In this document: positions 19,534 through 27,935 of the stretch, piece after piece
Layout: each line of letters starts with the position of its first letter
How positions within the stretch are numbered: the first letter of the stretch is position 1
Assembly (NCBI GenBank): GCA_934548045.1
Contig: CAKTEM010000001.1
Span: 62,001 to 126,000, forward strand
DNA from: an uncultured Faecalibacterium sp.
GTDB lineage: Bacteria > Bacillota > Clostridia > Oscillospirales > Ruminococcaceae
Direction of reading: 5' to 3'
Length of the DNA: 64,000 bases
The notes under the pieces: model-generated
Told to the model about the DNA's origin: nothing
Database searches by the model: none
Seen by the model: the letters and a program-made list of their open reading frames with translations, nothing else
Position numbers and translations under genes: made by a program

Positions 19534-19938
19534 TTATTTTTCGTTGGGGTCAAAGGACTGCCAGAGCGTCTCGAACAACTCCTGCACCCGGCTCAGCTGA
19601 CCGTTCAGATACAGCCATCCCAGCAGGCACTCGAAGCCGGTCGAAGCGCGGTATTCCTCCGGCGAAGCATGTTTTGCCACGCTGGCCTTGCTGGCGTTCC
19701 GACCGCGCTTGAAGACAACCAGCTCATCCTCGGTAAAGAGCGGCTCGAGGAGCTGCTCTTCCTTGAACTGTGCCTTTGCCGAAACGTATTTGACCTTTTC
19801 GGAGTTGAGCTTTCCGGCCGACAGGCGGTGATGTTCCACCAGACGCTGACGCACCAGCAGTTCCAGCACGCTGTCGCCCACAAAGGCAAGTGCCAGCGGA
19901 CTCAGCTCCCGAGGGTCGATCTTTTCAGGTTCTACCAT
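19534..19938 (-). CDS. mrnC: Mini-ribonuclease III
   Basis: A 134-residue catalytic domain-only RNase III that matures 23S rRNA in Firmicutes. Family features are LSPLALAFVGDSVLELLVRQ at the start (catalytic Asp in the GDS turn), KYVSAKAQ in the middle and GFECLLGWLYL near the end, which carries the second acidic active-site residue. No dsRNA-binding domain is present, as expected. It follows obg by nine bases on the same strand and shares its operon. Confidence 0.93.
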   Translation of the reverse strand: MVEPEKIDPRELSPLALAFVGDSVLELLVRQRLVEHHRLSAGKLNSEKVKYVSAKAQFKEEQLLEPLFTEDELVVFKRGRNASKASVAKHASPEEYRASTGFECLLGWLYLNGQLSRVQELFETLWQSFDPNEK

Positions 19939-19947
19939 AGTAACCTC

Positions 19948-21231
19948 TTAGAAAATATAATCGAACTGATACTCGCCGATGAGGATGGTATCGTTCTCCT
20001 GAACGCCCTTGTCCACCAGAGCGTCGAGGATGCCGCTCTCGCCCAGCTGACGCTGGAAGTACTGCAGGCTCTCGTAGTCGTCGACATTGCTGCCCTCGAG
20101 GATGCGCTCGAGCCACGGAGCCTCGACCGACCAGACATGTGCTTCCATCCGGCGGATGCTGAAGTCGCGGCTGCCTGCCTTGACCTCGGGCTTCTTGTAC
20201 TCAGCCGCGAAGACCGGCACCGGCGGAATGTCCTTCAGGCGGTTATAGACCAGACCCGGCAGCTCCTTGACGCCCTGCATGGTGGCGGCAGAGATGGGAA
20301 CAAAGATCAGGCCTTTGTCCTCGACATACTTGCGGAAGTTCTCGATCTGCTCCTCAGTCGCGAGATCGCACTTGTTGCCGACGACGATCTGCGGACGCTC
20401 GGCCAGAGCCGGGCTGAACTTTGCCAGCTCCTCGTTGATCTGCTCAAAATCGGCGATGGGATCGCGGCACTCACTGCCCGAGACATCCACCACATGCAGC
20501 AGCAGGCGGCAGCGTTCGACGTGGCGCAGGAAGTCATGGCCGAGGCCGATGCCCTCGCTCGCGCCCTCGATCAGGCCGGGAATATCGGCGCAGACAAAGC
20601 TTGCGCCCTCGCCCACCGAGACGACGCCCAGCGTCGGAACCAGCGTGGTGAAGTGATAGTTCGCGATCTTCGGCTTTGCCGCGCTGATGGTCGAGATGAG
20701 GGTCGATTTGCCGACATTCGGGAAACCGATCAGGCCGACATCGGCGATCAGTTTCAGCTCCAGCGTGACCTGAATGTCCTCACCGGGCATACCGGGCTTT
20801 GCGAACTTCGGGATCTGACGGGTCGGGGTCTTGAAATGCGCATTGCCGTAACCACCGCGGCCACCCTTCGCAACGGTGACCGGCTCGTGGTTGGACAGGT
20901 CGGCAATGACAAGGCCGCTCTCGGCGTCCTTGATGACCGTACCCAGAGGTACCTTGATGACGAGATCTTCGGCGTTCTTGCCGTGGCAGAGGCAGGCTCC
21001 GCCCTTTCCGCCCTCGGGTGCAACGTACTTGCGCTTATAGCGGAAGTCCATCAGGGTGGTCAGGTGGTCGTCGACGACAAAGATGATGTCGCCGCCGCGG
21101 CCGCCGTCACCGCCGTCTGGACCGCCTGCGGCCACGAATTTTTCACGGTGAAAGCTCACCGCGCCATCGCCGCCCTTGCCGGCATGGAGCCAGATGGTTG
21201 CGATATCAATAAAGTTAGTTTGTGCTGCCAT
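19948..21231 (-). CDS. obgE: Obg family GTPase
   Basis: A 427-residue ribosome-associated GTPase needed for 50S assembly and stress control. The Gly-rich Obg fold fills residues 1-158 (HAGKGGDGAVSF, GGDGGRGGD, GGRGGYGNAHF). The G domain follows, with GFPNVGKST (G1), DIPGLIEGASEG (G3) and NKCD (G4). The OCT domain forms the C-terminal 75 residues. The start at 21231 (MAAQTNF) has AGGAGGGG upstream; an in-frame extension to 21270 is not supported. It lies downstream of rplU and rpmA, the classic order, separated from them by a terminator. Confidence 0.96.
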   Translation of the reverse strand: MAAQTNFIDIATIWLHAGKGGDGAVSFHREKFVAAGGPDGGDGGRGGDIIFVVDDHLTTLMDFRYKRKYVAPEGGKGGACLCHGKNAEDLVIKVPLGTVIKDAESGLVIADLSNHEPVTVAKGGRGGYGNAHFKTPTRQIPKFAKPGMPGEDIQVTLELKLIADVGLIGFPNVGKSTLISTISAAKPKIANYHFTTLVPTLGVVSVGEGASFVCADIPGLIEGASEGIGLGHDFLRHVERCRLLLHVVDVSGSECRDPIADFEQINEELAKFSPALAERPQIVVGNKCDLATEEQIENFRKYVEDKGLIFVPISAATMQGVKELPGLVYNRLKDIPPVPVFAAEYKKPEVKAGSRDFSIRRMEAHVWSVEAPWLERILEGSNVDDYESLQYFQRQLGESGILDALVDKGVQENDTILIGEYQFDYIF

Positions 21232-21257
21232 ACAGCCCCTCCTGTTTTTCATCAAAA

Positions 21258-21284
21258 AGAGCCGGGCCACAAAGGTCCGGCTCT
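21258..21284 (-). terminator. Terminator between rpmA and obg
   Basis: AGAGCCGG-type stem with a five-base loop, followed on the minus strand by TTTTT. It would reduce readthrough from the ribosomal protein genes into obg. Confidence 0.7.
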
Positions 21285-21309
21285 ATGGGTTGCAGATTTT
21301 AGAAAGAAG

Positions 21310-21561
21310 TTACTGCTTGACGCTGCACTTCTTGCCGCTCTTGCCCACGCGCTCGAAACGAACGGTGCCGTCGACCAGAGCAAACAGGGTATCATCGCTG
21401 CCCTTGCCAACGTTCTCACCCGGCTGAATGTGGGTGCCACGCTGACGAACAAGGATGTTGCCGGCCAGAACGAACTGACCATCTGCACGCTTTGCGCCCA
21501 GACGCTGAGCCGCAGAATCACGGCCGTTCTTGGTGCTGCCTACGCCCTTTTTATGTGCCAT
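21310..21561 (-). CDS. rpmA: 50S ribosomal protein L27
   Basis: An 83-residue L27, a protein near the peptidyl transferase centre. It begins directly with MAHKKGVGSTKNGRDS. Most Firmicutes L27 proteins instead carry a short N-terminal extension removed by the protease Prp, which is normally encoded between rplU and rpmA. Here there are only 14 bases between the two genes and no prp, consistent with the missing extension. AGGAGG lies upstream of the start. Confidence 0.97.
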   Translation of the reverse strand: MAHKKGVGSTKNGRDSAAQRLGAKRADGQFVLAGNILVRQRGTHIQPGENVGKGSDDTLFALVDGTVRFERVGKSGKKCSVKQ

Positions 21562-21575
21562 TGTAATTTTCCTCC

Positions 21576-21887
21576 TTAGCCGTTGATCGCAGTGATCTCA
21601 ACCTTGGTATAGGGCTGACGATGGCCCATGCGGCGAGCACTGTGCTTCTTTGCGCGATAGGTGATGATGTTCAGCTTCTTGCCCTTGCCATTCTTGATGA
21701 CCTTGGCAGAGACGGAAGCGCCCTCAACAACGGGAGCGCCAACCTTGACCGAACCCTCCTCGCCGACAGCGAGAACCTGATCAAACTTCACTTCGGAGTC
21801 AGCTTCAACGTCCAGCTTTTCGATGTAGACGATGTCGCCCTGCTCCACGCGGTACTGCTTACCGCCGGTAACAATGATTGCGTACAT
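21576..21887 (-). CDS. rplU: 50S ribosomal protein L21
   Basis: A 103-residue L21, exactly the usual size, with MYAIIVTGGKQYRVEQGD at the start and GHRQPYTKVEI near the end. The ATG at 21887 is chosen because AAGGAA lies eight bases upstream; ATGs at 21896 and 21959 are in frame but would add non-family residues. It is the first gene of the rplU-rpmA-(terminator)-obg-mrnC group, with a promoter at 21976-22004. Confidence 0.97.
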   Translation of the reverse strand: MYAIIVTGGKQYRVEQGDIVYIEKLDVEADSEVKFDQVLAVGEEGSVKVGAPVVEGASVSAKVIKNGKGKKLNIITYRAKKHSARRMGHRQPYTKVEITAING

Positions 21888-21975
21888 TTTGTTCATTCCT
21901 TTTCGTTGTACTCGCTGGTCGTAAAGGCAAGCCCTCACCGGGCTGTTTCCGGAGCCCACACCATGCGGCTAGAAT
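21888..21975 (-). other. 5' leader of rplU, possible L21 leader RNA
   Basis: About 75 transcribed bases with a hairpin-capable core (GCTCCGGAAACAGCCCGG / GGGCTTGCC on the minus strand) just before the ribosome site. Firmicutes rplU genes often have an autoregulatory L21 leader; the position fits, but I could not match a consensus. Confidence 0.3.
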
Positions 21976-22004
21976 AGTATAGCAAAAAGTCGGGCTGATT
22001 TCAA
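21976..22004 (-). promoter_or_regulatory. Promoter of rplU operon
   Basis: On the minus strand TTGAAA (22004-21999) and TATACT (21981-21976) are 17 bases apart, a close match to a sigma-A promoter. Confidence 0.75.
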
Positions 22005-22044
22005 GAGGAATTTCCCGTTTTTCGCAAGTTTTTTCAGAAGATTT

Positions 22045-23082
22045 TTATTTCTTCCCACCCAGCGCGGCCTTGATGCCGTCATTGAGGGCGGCAGTCTTCT
22101 CAAGGAACATCTTCCGGGGCATGGAAGCCAGCAGTTCGGTGTCCGTTCCCTCCGGGAGGACTTCTTCTGCCGTCTTGCCTGCTTTCTTCAACAGCGTGCG
22201 GTTTTCCGCCGTCAGCGCGAGCGGAGTCATAAGCGGCTTGCTGCCGTATTTTCGGGTCAGGTAGATCTCCACCGCCACACCCAGCACAACGGCCAGCCCT
22301 GCGATCAGCTGTGACACACGCAGACCGATGGACGGCACCAGCATCAGGCTGTCGGTGCGCAGACCCTCGATCCAGAAGCGGCCTGTGCCGTACCAGATGA
22401 GGTACCGCAGGGTGATATCGCCGTTGAATTTCCGCTTTTTGATGTACCGGTAGAGCAGGAAGAAGCCGACCAGACACCAGATGCTCTCATACAGGAAGGT
22501 CGGATGTACCGGCAGATTCGGGTCGATGGTAACGCCCTTCTGCACGGTGACGGTGCTGCCCATCAGGTAATATTTGGTTGCTTCGCTGTACATGCCCCAC
22601 GGCAGGGTGGTGTTGCAGCCAAATGCCTCCTGATTGAAGAAGTTGCCCCAGCGTCCAAGGCCCTGTCCGACAAGGAAGCCCATTGCAGTCAGGTCGAACA
22701 TCGGCAGCACCGGCACGCCGCGCCATTTGCAGGCCAGACCGCCAAGCAAAAAGCCGCCGATGATGCCGCCGTAAATCGCCAGACCGCCATCCCGGATGGC
22801 GAGCATCTCCCAGATGCTCTCATACTCAAAGGGTGCCATTGCCACATAATAGGCGCGCGCGCTGGCGATGCCCAAGATAACGCCAATCAAAATGACATCG
22901 ACCATCGAGTCCGGGTCGACGCCGAACTCCTGACAGCGGCGGAACGCAAATACCAGCGCGAGACAAAGGCCGACCGCGATGCAGACGCCGTACCAGTAAA
23001 TGTTGATGCCGCCGATGGAAAACGCAACGCGGTTGATTTCAAACTGAAGCCCCAGACCCGGGAACTGTACCAGATTCGTCAT
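22045..23082 (-). CDS. lgt: Prolipoprotein diacylglyceryl transferase
   Basis: A 345-residue polytopic membrane enzyme that attaches diacylglycerol to the lipobox Cys of prolipoproteins. Seven membrane helices are visible. The conserved RDGGLAIYGG loop and the GQGLGRWGNFFNQEAFG signature are intact. The last 60 residues form a charged cytoplasmic tail longer than in the E. coli protein. The start ATG overlaps the stop of the preceding peptidase gene (ATGA), indicating coupling. Confidence 0.95.
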   Translation of the reverse strand: MTNLVQFPGLGLQFEINRVAFSIGGINIYWYGVCIAVGLCLALVFAFRRCQEFGVDPDSMVDVILIGVILGIASARAYYVAMAPFEYESIWEMLAIRDGGLAIYGGIIGGFLLGGLACKWRGVPVLPMFDLTAMGFLVGQGLGRWGNFFNQEAFGCNTTLPWGMYSEATKYYLMGSTVTVQKGVTIDPNLPVHPTFLYESIWCLVGFFLLYRYIKKRKFNGDITLRYLIWYGTGRFWIEGLRTDSLMLVPSIGLRVSQLIAGLAVVLGVAVEIYLTRKYGSKPLMTPLALTAENRTLLKKAGKTAEEVLPEGTDTELLASMPRKMFLEKTAALNDGIKAALGGKK

Positions 23083-24383
23083 TCTTCTTCCTCCTCTTCT
23101 TCGTCGGATGCGGTACCGTCGGGCTGGATGTACATCACAGCCATCCGCTCTTCGCTCAGGATGTTCTGAAGAGCCTTATCCGCATCCTCGGCGGTCAGAC
23201 CAGCCAGCATCGTAATTTGCTGTGCCACCGTCTGACCCGAGAGGGCAAAATCTGCCATCTGGCTGGCCGAATCCTCGACGTTTTCAAGGTTCTCAATGAG
23301 CTGACCGTACTTTTCGTTCTTGCAGAGGGTGAAGATCTCCCGGTCCACGCCCTCGGCACGAATACGGGCAATTTCATCCAGAAGCAGCCGCTTCACGGTA
23401 TCGGGCTGGTCGCTCTCGCCGGTGAAGAGGATGCAGCAGCATCCATCCACCCGGAGGACTTCGCCACCAAAACCCGGATTCGTCAAGCCCTCATCGTAGA
23501 ATTTGCGGTAGAGCGGCGACATTCCGCCGCAGATGCAGCAGAGAATGAGGTCATACAGCATCTCGCTCCGCAGGTCGCCGAAGGGCAGCGGCTCTTCCTT
23601 GAAGCCCAAGCCAAAGCAGGGTTTTGCGACCGGCATCGTGATGGTCTTTTCCCGGGAAACGAGAGTCATGGGCTCTTCCGCCCAGAGACGCTGTACCCGT
23701 TCCGCCGGGTGAGCTTCCATCAGGCCGTGACGCTCGCAGGCGGCTAAGATCTGCTCCATGCTGGTGTTGCCTGCGGCGGCCAGCACCATATTGTTGGGCG
23801 CGTAGAACGCCTTGCAGCAGTCATAGAGCATCTCCGGCGTAATTTCCGCGATGCTCTCGCAGGTGCCGGCGATGTCGCTCCGGATGGGGTGGCTGTGGTA
23901 CAGGCACTCGCACAGGCCGGTGATGAGCCGCCAGTCCGCGCTGTCATCGTACATCTTGATCTCCTGTCCGATGATGCCCTGTTCCTTGTCGATAGTCTGC
24001 TGGGTAAAGTACGGGTGGCCGACCATTCCGAGCAGAACGTCCAGACTTTCATCCAGCTGTTCGGTCGCCGTAAAGAGATAGCAGGTGCGGTCAAATGCCG
24101 TGAAAGCGTTTGCGTTCGCGCCGGTCTTGGCAAATTTCGCAAAGGCGTCGCCGTCCTCATCCTCAAACATCTTGTGTTCAAGGAAGTGCGCCACGCCTGC
24201 CGGGAGGTGGACTTCTTTCTCGCCCAGCCGGAAATCCCGGTCGATGGAGCCGAACCGTGTCGCATAGATGACATGGGTCCCGGAGTAGCCGGGCATCGGG
24301 CGGATAATGACAGTCAGGCCCGAGGGCAGAACGCGCCACTCATCGGCGGCAGTCTGTTCGAGCATTGTTTTCTTCTCAGGCAT
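23079..24383 (-). CDS. yfmH: M16 peptidase, YfmH-like (zinc-binding partner)
   Basis: A 434-residue member of the pitrilysin/insulinase family with the inverted zinc motif HFLEH near residue 66, so probably catalytic. It ends in an unusual acidic tail of seven Glu. In Firmicutes it pairs with an inactive homologue, here the next gene upstream, which it overlaps by eight bases. Current annotations link this pair to EF-P aminopentanol modification; I cannot judge this from sequence. An alternative start is Met7. Confidence 0.88.
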   Translation of the reverse strand: MPEKKTMLEQTAADEWRVLPSGLTVIIRPMPGYSGTHVIYATRFGSIDRDFRLGEKEVHLPAGVAHFLEHKMFEDEDGDAFAKFAKTGANANAFTAFDRTCYLFTATEQLDESLDVLLGMVGHPYFTQQTIDKEQGIIGQEIKMYDDSADWRLITGLCECLYHSHPIRSDIAGTCESIAEITPEMLYDCCKAFYAPNNMVLAAAGNTSMEQILAACERHGLMEAHPAERVQRLWAEEPMTLVSREKTITMPVAKPCFGLGFKEEPLPFGDLRSEMLYDLILCCICGGMSPLYRKFYDEGLTNPGFGGEVLRVDGCCCILFTGESDQPDTVKRLLLDEIARIRAEGVDREIFTLCKNEKYGQLIENLENVEDSASQMADFALSGQTVAQQITMLAGLTAEDADKALQNILSEERMAVMYIQPDGTASDEEEEEEE

Positions 24384-25659
24384 CGGCGTTCGCCTCCTCT
24401 CGGGTCAGCAGATAGCTCACAGACAGGGTGAGCTGGCGCAGAATGGCACGGACATCGTCCTTTGTCACCTGACGCAGGGCTTCCCGGGCGTCGTCGGGTG
24501 TCTGGATGGTGCCGCCGCGCACGACTTCCATGTAATACCACGTCTCAATGCCGCCCAGCGTATCTTCCAGACCGGTCATTCCGCTCAGCAGCGACCGGCG
24601 GCAGTCTTCCAGCTCCTCGTCCGTGATAGGGCCGGTGCGCAGGTCATCCAGCTCTTTCAGGATGGCTTTTTCCGCACGGGCGGCATCCGCATGTTCCACA
24701 CCGCTGTTGACGGCCATGCTTCCGGTAAAGCTCTGGAACGCCGACGAGCAGTAGTAACACAGGTGGTCACGCTCCCGGACGTTCAGGAACAGGCGGCTGG
24801 TGACACTGCCGCCATACAGCGACATTGCCAGACGGACAGCGGCCAGCTGTTCCGGGCGCATCGGCTCACCGAGGGTGAACAGCATACAGAGCTTGGCCTG
24901 CACGGTATCGAAGTACTCGGTCTTCTTCACCGGCTCCTGATAGGGCATCGCCATATTTGCTACCAGCGGCAGAGGTGCGCGGTCGATATTGTTCAGTTCC
25001 GCCAGAAGAGCGTTTTTCACCGTGATGGTCTGCTCTTCATCACAGCCCAGCACGATGAGTTCGATATTTGCCGTCCGGAGCATCTCCTGATAGGCAGTCG
25101 TCACGTCTTCCGGTGTGAGGTCGTCGACCTCTTCCAGATAGCCCTCCTGCCGGACACCTGCCGGGCTGTCACCAAAGAACTCCCGGTTGGCCTGACGCTG
25201 GCAGTAGAGCCGTTTTTCGTTGATCTCATCTTCCAGAGCCTTTTTCAGCATCTGCTTTTCGATGCCGACCGACTCCGGGTCGAACACGCCGCCCACAAAA
25301 TAGGGGTGGAACGCCGTTCCCAATGCAAGAGCGGTATACTCGCCGGTCAGGTGTTCCCCTTCCAGCGCGAAGGCGTCCTTGATGCCGGTCACGCTGACAC
25401 AGAGGTTGTGGTTGCAGCCCAGAGGTCGGGCGTCCACAGTCAGGTCGGCACCATACAGGCGCGCCAGCTTTTTCGTCATCTGGGTCATATCGGGGCAGTC
25501 GGCATAGCCGCGCTCCATCAGCAGCGGAAGCAGTGCATGCGCCGTTGCCGTCTCCCGTCTTGCCGGGAACGCAAAGTGGATGCTGATTCGGCAGCGGTTG
25601 AATTTCTGCGCCGGGTCGTAAGAAAGATGGACGCCGGGCGCGATCTCAGTTCGTTTCAA
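24376..25659 (-). CDS. yfmF: M16 peptidase-like protein, YfmF-like (no zinc motif)
   Basis: A 427-residue M16-fold protein. The place of the HxxEH motif is taken by ATAHALLPLL, so it lacks zinc ligands and is probably the non-catalytic half of a heterodimer with the downstream YfmH-like protein. Conserved late features include SLYGGSVTSRLFLNVRERDHLCYYCSS, the usual substrate-binding segment of the second M16 domain. Overlap with the next gene points to co-translation. Confidence 0.88.
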   Translation of the reverse strand: MKRTEIAPGVHLSYDPAQKFNRCRISIHFAFPARRETATAHALLPLLMERGYADCPDMTQMTKKLARLYGADLTVDARPLGCNHNLCVSVTGIKDAFALEGEHLTGEYTALALGTAFHPYFVGGVFDPESVGIEKQMLKKALEDEINEKRLYCQRQANREFFGDSPAGVRQEGYLEEVDDLTPEDVTTAYQEMLRTANIELIVLGCDEEQTITVKNALLAELNNIDRAPLPLVANMAMPYQEPVKKTEYFDTVQAKLCMLFTLGEPMRPEQLAAVRLAMSLYGGSVTSRLFLNVRERDHLCYYCSSAFQSFTGSMAVNSGVEHADAARAEKAILKELDDLRTGPITDEELEDCRRSLLSGMTGLEDTLGGIETWYYMEVVRGGTIQTPDDAREALRQVTKDDVRAILRQLTLSVSYLLTREEANADA

Positions 25660-25681
25660 TGATGTTATTCCTCTTTATGTC

Positions 25682-26494
25682 TTAGTTTTTCGCCAGCTCT
25701 ACCGCCAGAAACTCTTCCAGCGACAGGCCACTTGCGCAGATGGCACGGGCGTTCTCGGCACCAACATACCGCCAGTGCCACGGCTCATAGACCATGCCGG
25801 TCACGGCCTGCTTGTCCTCCGGCCAGCGGAGGATGAATCCGTACTCCGCCGCATAGGCCGACAGCCATTCATAAGCCCGGCTCTGGGCGAAGCTGGTATC
25901 TTTTTCGGTCGAGTCCGCCGCGAGGATATCCGCACCGTAGCCGGTCGCCTGTTCGCTGGCATCTGCCTGCGGCTGGATGGTCGCGGCCTTTTCGGTGGCT
26001 TCTTCCTCACTACAGCCCTTATTCAGATAGAACTGTTTCTGCGCGTCAAAAGCCGCTTCCCGGTCGGCCTCGTCCTGCCAGCCGGTCACAAGGGTCAGCT
26101 CGATGCCGTCCTTCGCTGCAGCGGCAGCCATTTTGCGGTAAGCTTCGGCGGCTTCCTGTTCCAGCTGTGCACCGGTCGCATCGTCGGCAACGGCCAGCTC
26201 CGGGGAGGGTTCCTTTTCCAGCGGAAGGTTCGCATTCACCAGAACCAGACGTTCATCCGCCGGGTCGAAGGCATAGCTCACCCCGTCGTACTGCTCGGCC
26301 TCAAAGGTCTTCGGGCTTGCCACCAGCGCGTGCGCTTTCGGCAGCAGCCAGAGGATGCCGTTCGTCATGACCGCCATCACTGCGGCGCAGGCTGAAAGAA
26401 AGACCACCCAGTTCCGCACCAGTCGGATCCGACGGCGGATCTTCCACTTTCGGCGCGTCATCCGCCGTTTCTGTTCCGGACGCTTCTGTTCCAT
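25682..26494 (-). CDS. VanY-like D-Ala-D-Ala carboxypeptidase family protein, probably degenerate
   Basis: A 270-residue protein with a basic N-terminus, one membrane anchor (about residues 28-55) and an extracytoplasmic M15B domain. The C-terminal hallmark TGMVYEPWHWRYVG is intact, with the catalytic Glu region and the last zinc His. The other zinc motif, normally SxHxxGxAxD (SEHQTGLAVD), reads SEQATGYGAD, so the first zinc His is Gln. The protein may therefore be inactive or have another role. The start at 26494 follows GGGGAGCG. It stands 22 bases ahead of yfmF and could be the first gene of the yfmF-yfmH-lgt run. Confidence 0.82.
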   Translation of the reverse strand: MEQKRPEQKRRMTRRKWKIRRRIRLVRNWVVFLSACAAVMAVMTNGILWLLPKAHALVASPKTFEAEQYDGVSYAFDPADERLVLVNANLPLEKEPSPELAVADDATGAQLEQEAAEAYRKMAAAAAKDGIELTLVTGWQDEADREAAFDAQKQFYLNKGCSEEEATEKAATIQPQADASEQATGYGADILAADSTEKDTSFAQSRAYEWLSAYAAEYGFILRWPEDKQAVTGMVYEPWHWRYVGAENARAICASGLSLEEFLAVELAKN

Positions 26495-26617
26495 GCTTCG
26501 CTCCCCTTTTTGTTCTGATTCGCGGAATCGTTGTTCCGCAGATGGACACACTATTTATTATACACCCCTTTCGTTTGGGTGTAAACGCCGGAGGCTGTAA
26601 AAAAATTATGACGCAAA

Positions 26618-26654
26618 AACGCCCCGTCGGGCAAAAGCAGCCAGACAGGGCGTT
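26618..26654 (-). terminator. Terminator after lysC
   Basis: AACGCCC...GTC / GACAGGGCGTT stem, followed on the minus strand by TTTTT. It closes the threonine-pathway operon. Confidence 0.75.
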
Positions 26655-26678
26655 GAAGCGTTTCTTTTTGAGGAAAAC

Positions 26679-27878
26679 TTATTCAAACAGCATATCGTGG
26701 ATGGCACTGACAGCACGGTCAGCCTCTTCACGGTCGATGATGCAGGAAATTTTGATCTCACTGGTGGAGATCATCTTGATGTTGATGTTGTTGTTGGACA
26801 GTGCCTCGAACATCTTGGAAGCAACGCCGCTGTGGCTCTGCATACCGGCACCGACGATGGAGACCTTTGCGCAGCTCTCGTCGCAGGTGACATCCTTGAA
26901 CTTTGCGCTCTCCTTCAGGACGCGCATTGCGGTCTCAGCCTCACCCTCAGAGCAGGTGAAGATGACGTCCTTTTTGCCCTCGCGGCCGGTGGACTGCAGG
27001 ATGATATCAACGTTGATGTTCTTCTGTGCCAGCAGGCCGAAAATCTTGAAGCTCATGCCCGGCTCATCGGGAACGTTCAGAATCGAAATAACCGCGACGT
27101 CGGTATCCTTTGCGACGCCCTTGATCAGCATACCTTCCATGTCGTTTGTAACCTCCTTGACGATCGTACCGGGAACGGGATTCAGGCTGGAAAGCACTTC
27201 CAGCTCCACGTTATACTTCTTTGCCAGCTCAACGCTGCGGTTGTTCAGCACCTGTGCGCCCAGAGATGCCAGTTCCAGCATCTCGTCGAAGGTGATCTCC
27301 TTCAGCTTACGGGTGTTGCGGACCTTGCGCGGATCTGCGGTGTAGACACCTTCGACATCCGTGAAGATCTGGCAGCGGTCTGCGTGGAGAGCGGCCGCGA
27401 TGGCGACTGCGCTCGTATCACTGCCGCCGCGGCCCAGCGTGGTGATATCGTCCAGTTTGTTCAGACCCTGGAAGCCTGCAACGACGACGACGCGGTTGCG
27501 CTCCAGCTCGGACGAGATGCGCTCGGTCTCCAGCTTGGTGATGCGCGCCTTGGTGTAGGCACGGTCGGTGCGGAAGCCTGCCTGCCAGCCGGTCAGGCTG
27601 ATGGCATGGCAGCCGATCTCATTCAGTGCCATTGCCAGCAGCGAGATGCTGATCTGCTCGCCGGTAGCCAGCAGCATATCCATCTCACGAGCCGACGGGT
27701 TGTGGGTGATCTCGCCTGCTTTTGTGATCAGGTCATCGGTGGTATCGCCCTGAGCGGACACGACCACGACAACATCATTTCCTGCGTTGTGGGTATTCGC
27801 CACAATGCGCGCCACGTTGAAGATACGGTCACGGTCCTTCACCGAAGAACCGCCGAACTTCTGTACGATCAACGCCAT
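26679..27878 (-). CDS. lysC: Aspartate kinase
   Basis: A 399-residue enzyme that phosphorylates aspartate, the first step toward lysine, threonine and methionine. The kinase domain opens with VQKFGGSSVKD, and has TTLGRGGSDTSAVA and the FTDVEGVYTADPR loop. Two ACT domains fill residues about 265-399, with SIVGAGMQSHSGVASKMFEAL and the EIKISCII strand, so feedback control by an amino acid is likely. It is last in a hom-thrB-lysC order on one strand and ends at a terminator. Confidence 0.96.
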   Translation of the reverse strand: MALIVQKFGGSSVKDRDRIFNVARIVANTHNAGNDVVVVVSAQGDTTDDLITKAGEITHNPSAREMDMLLATGEQISISLLAMALNEIGCHAISLTGWQAGFRTDRAYTKARITKLETERISSELERNRVVVVAGFQGLNKLDDITTLGRGGSDTSAVAIAAALHADRCQIFTDVEGVYTADPRKVRNTRKLKEITFDEMLELASLGAQVLNNRSVELAKKYNVELEVLSSLNPVPGTIVKEVTNDMEGMLIKGVAKDTDVAVISILNVPDEPGMSFKIFGLLAQKNINVDIILQSTGREGKKDVIFTCSEGEAETAMRVLKESAKFKDVTCDESCAKVSIVGAGMQSHSGVASKMFEALSNNNINIKMISTSEIKISCIIDREEADRAVSAIHDMLFE

Positions 27879-27935
27879 ATCTTGTCACTCTCCTCTTTTT
27901 CTCCCTCACACATACGGAGGGTTACGCCTTTTGTA

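Noticed and set aside
19456..21579. 707-residue plus-strand ORF
   Set aside because: It is antisense to mrnC, obg and rpmA, which carry clear motifs on the minus strand.
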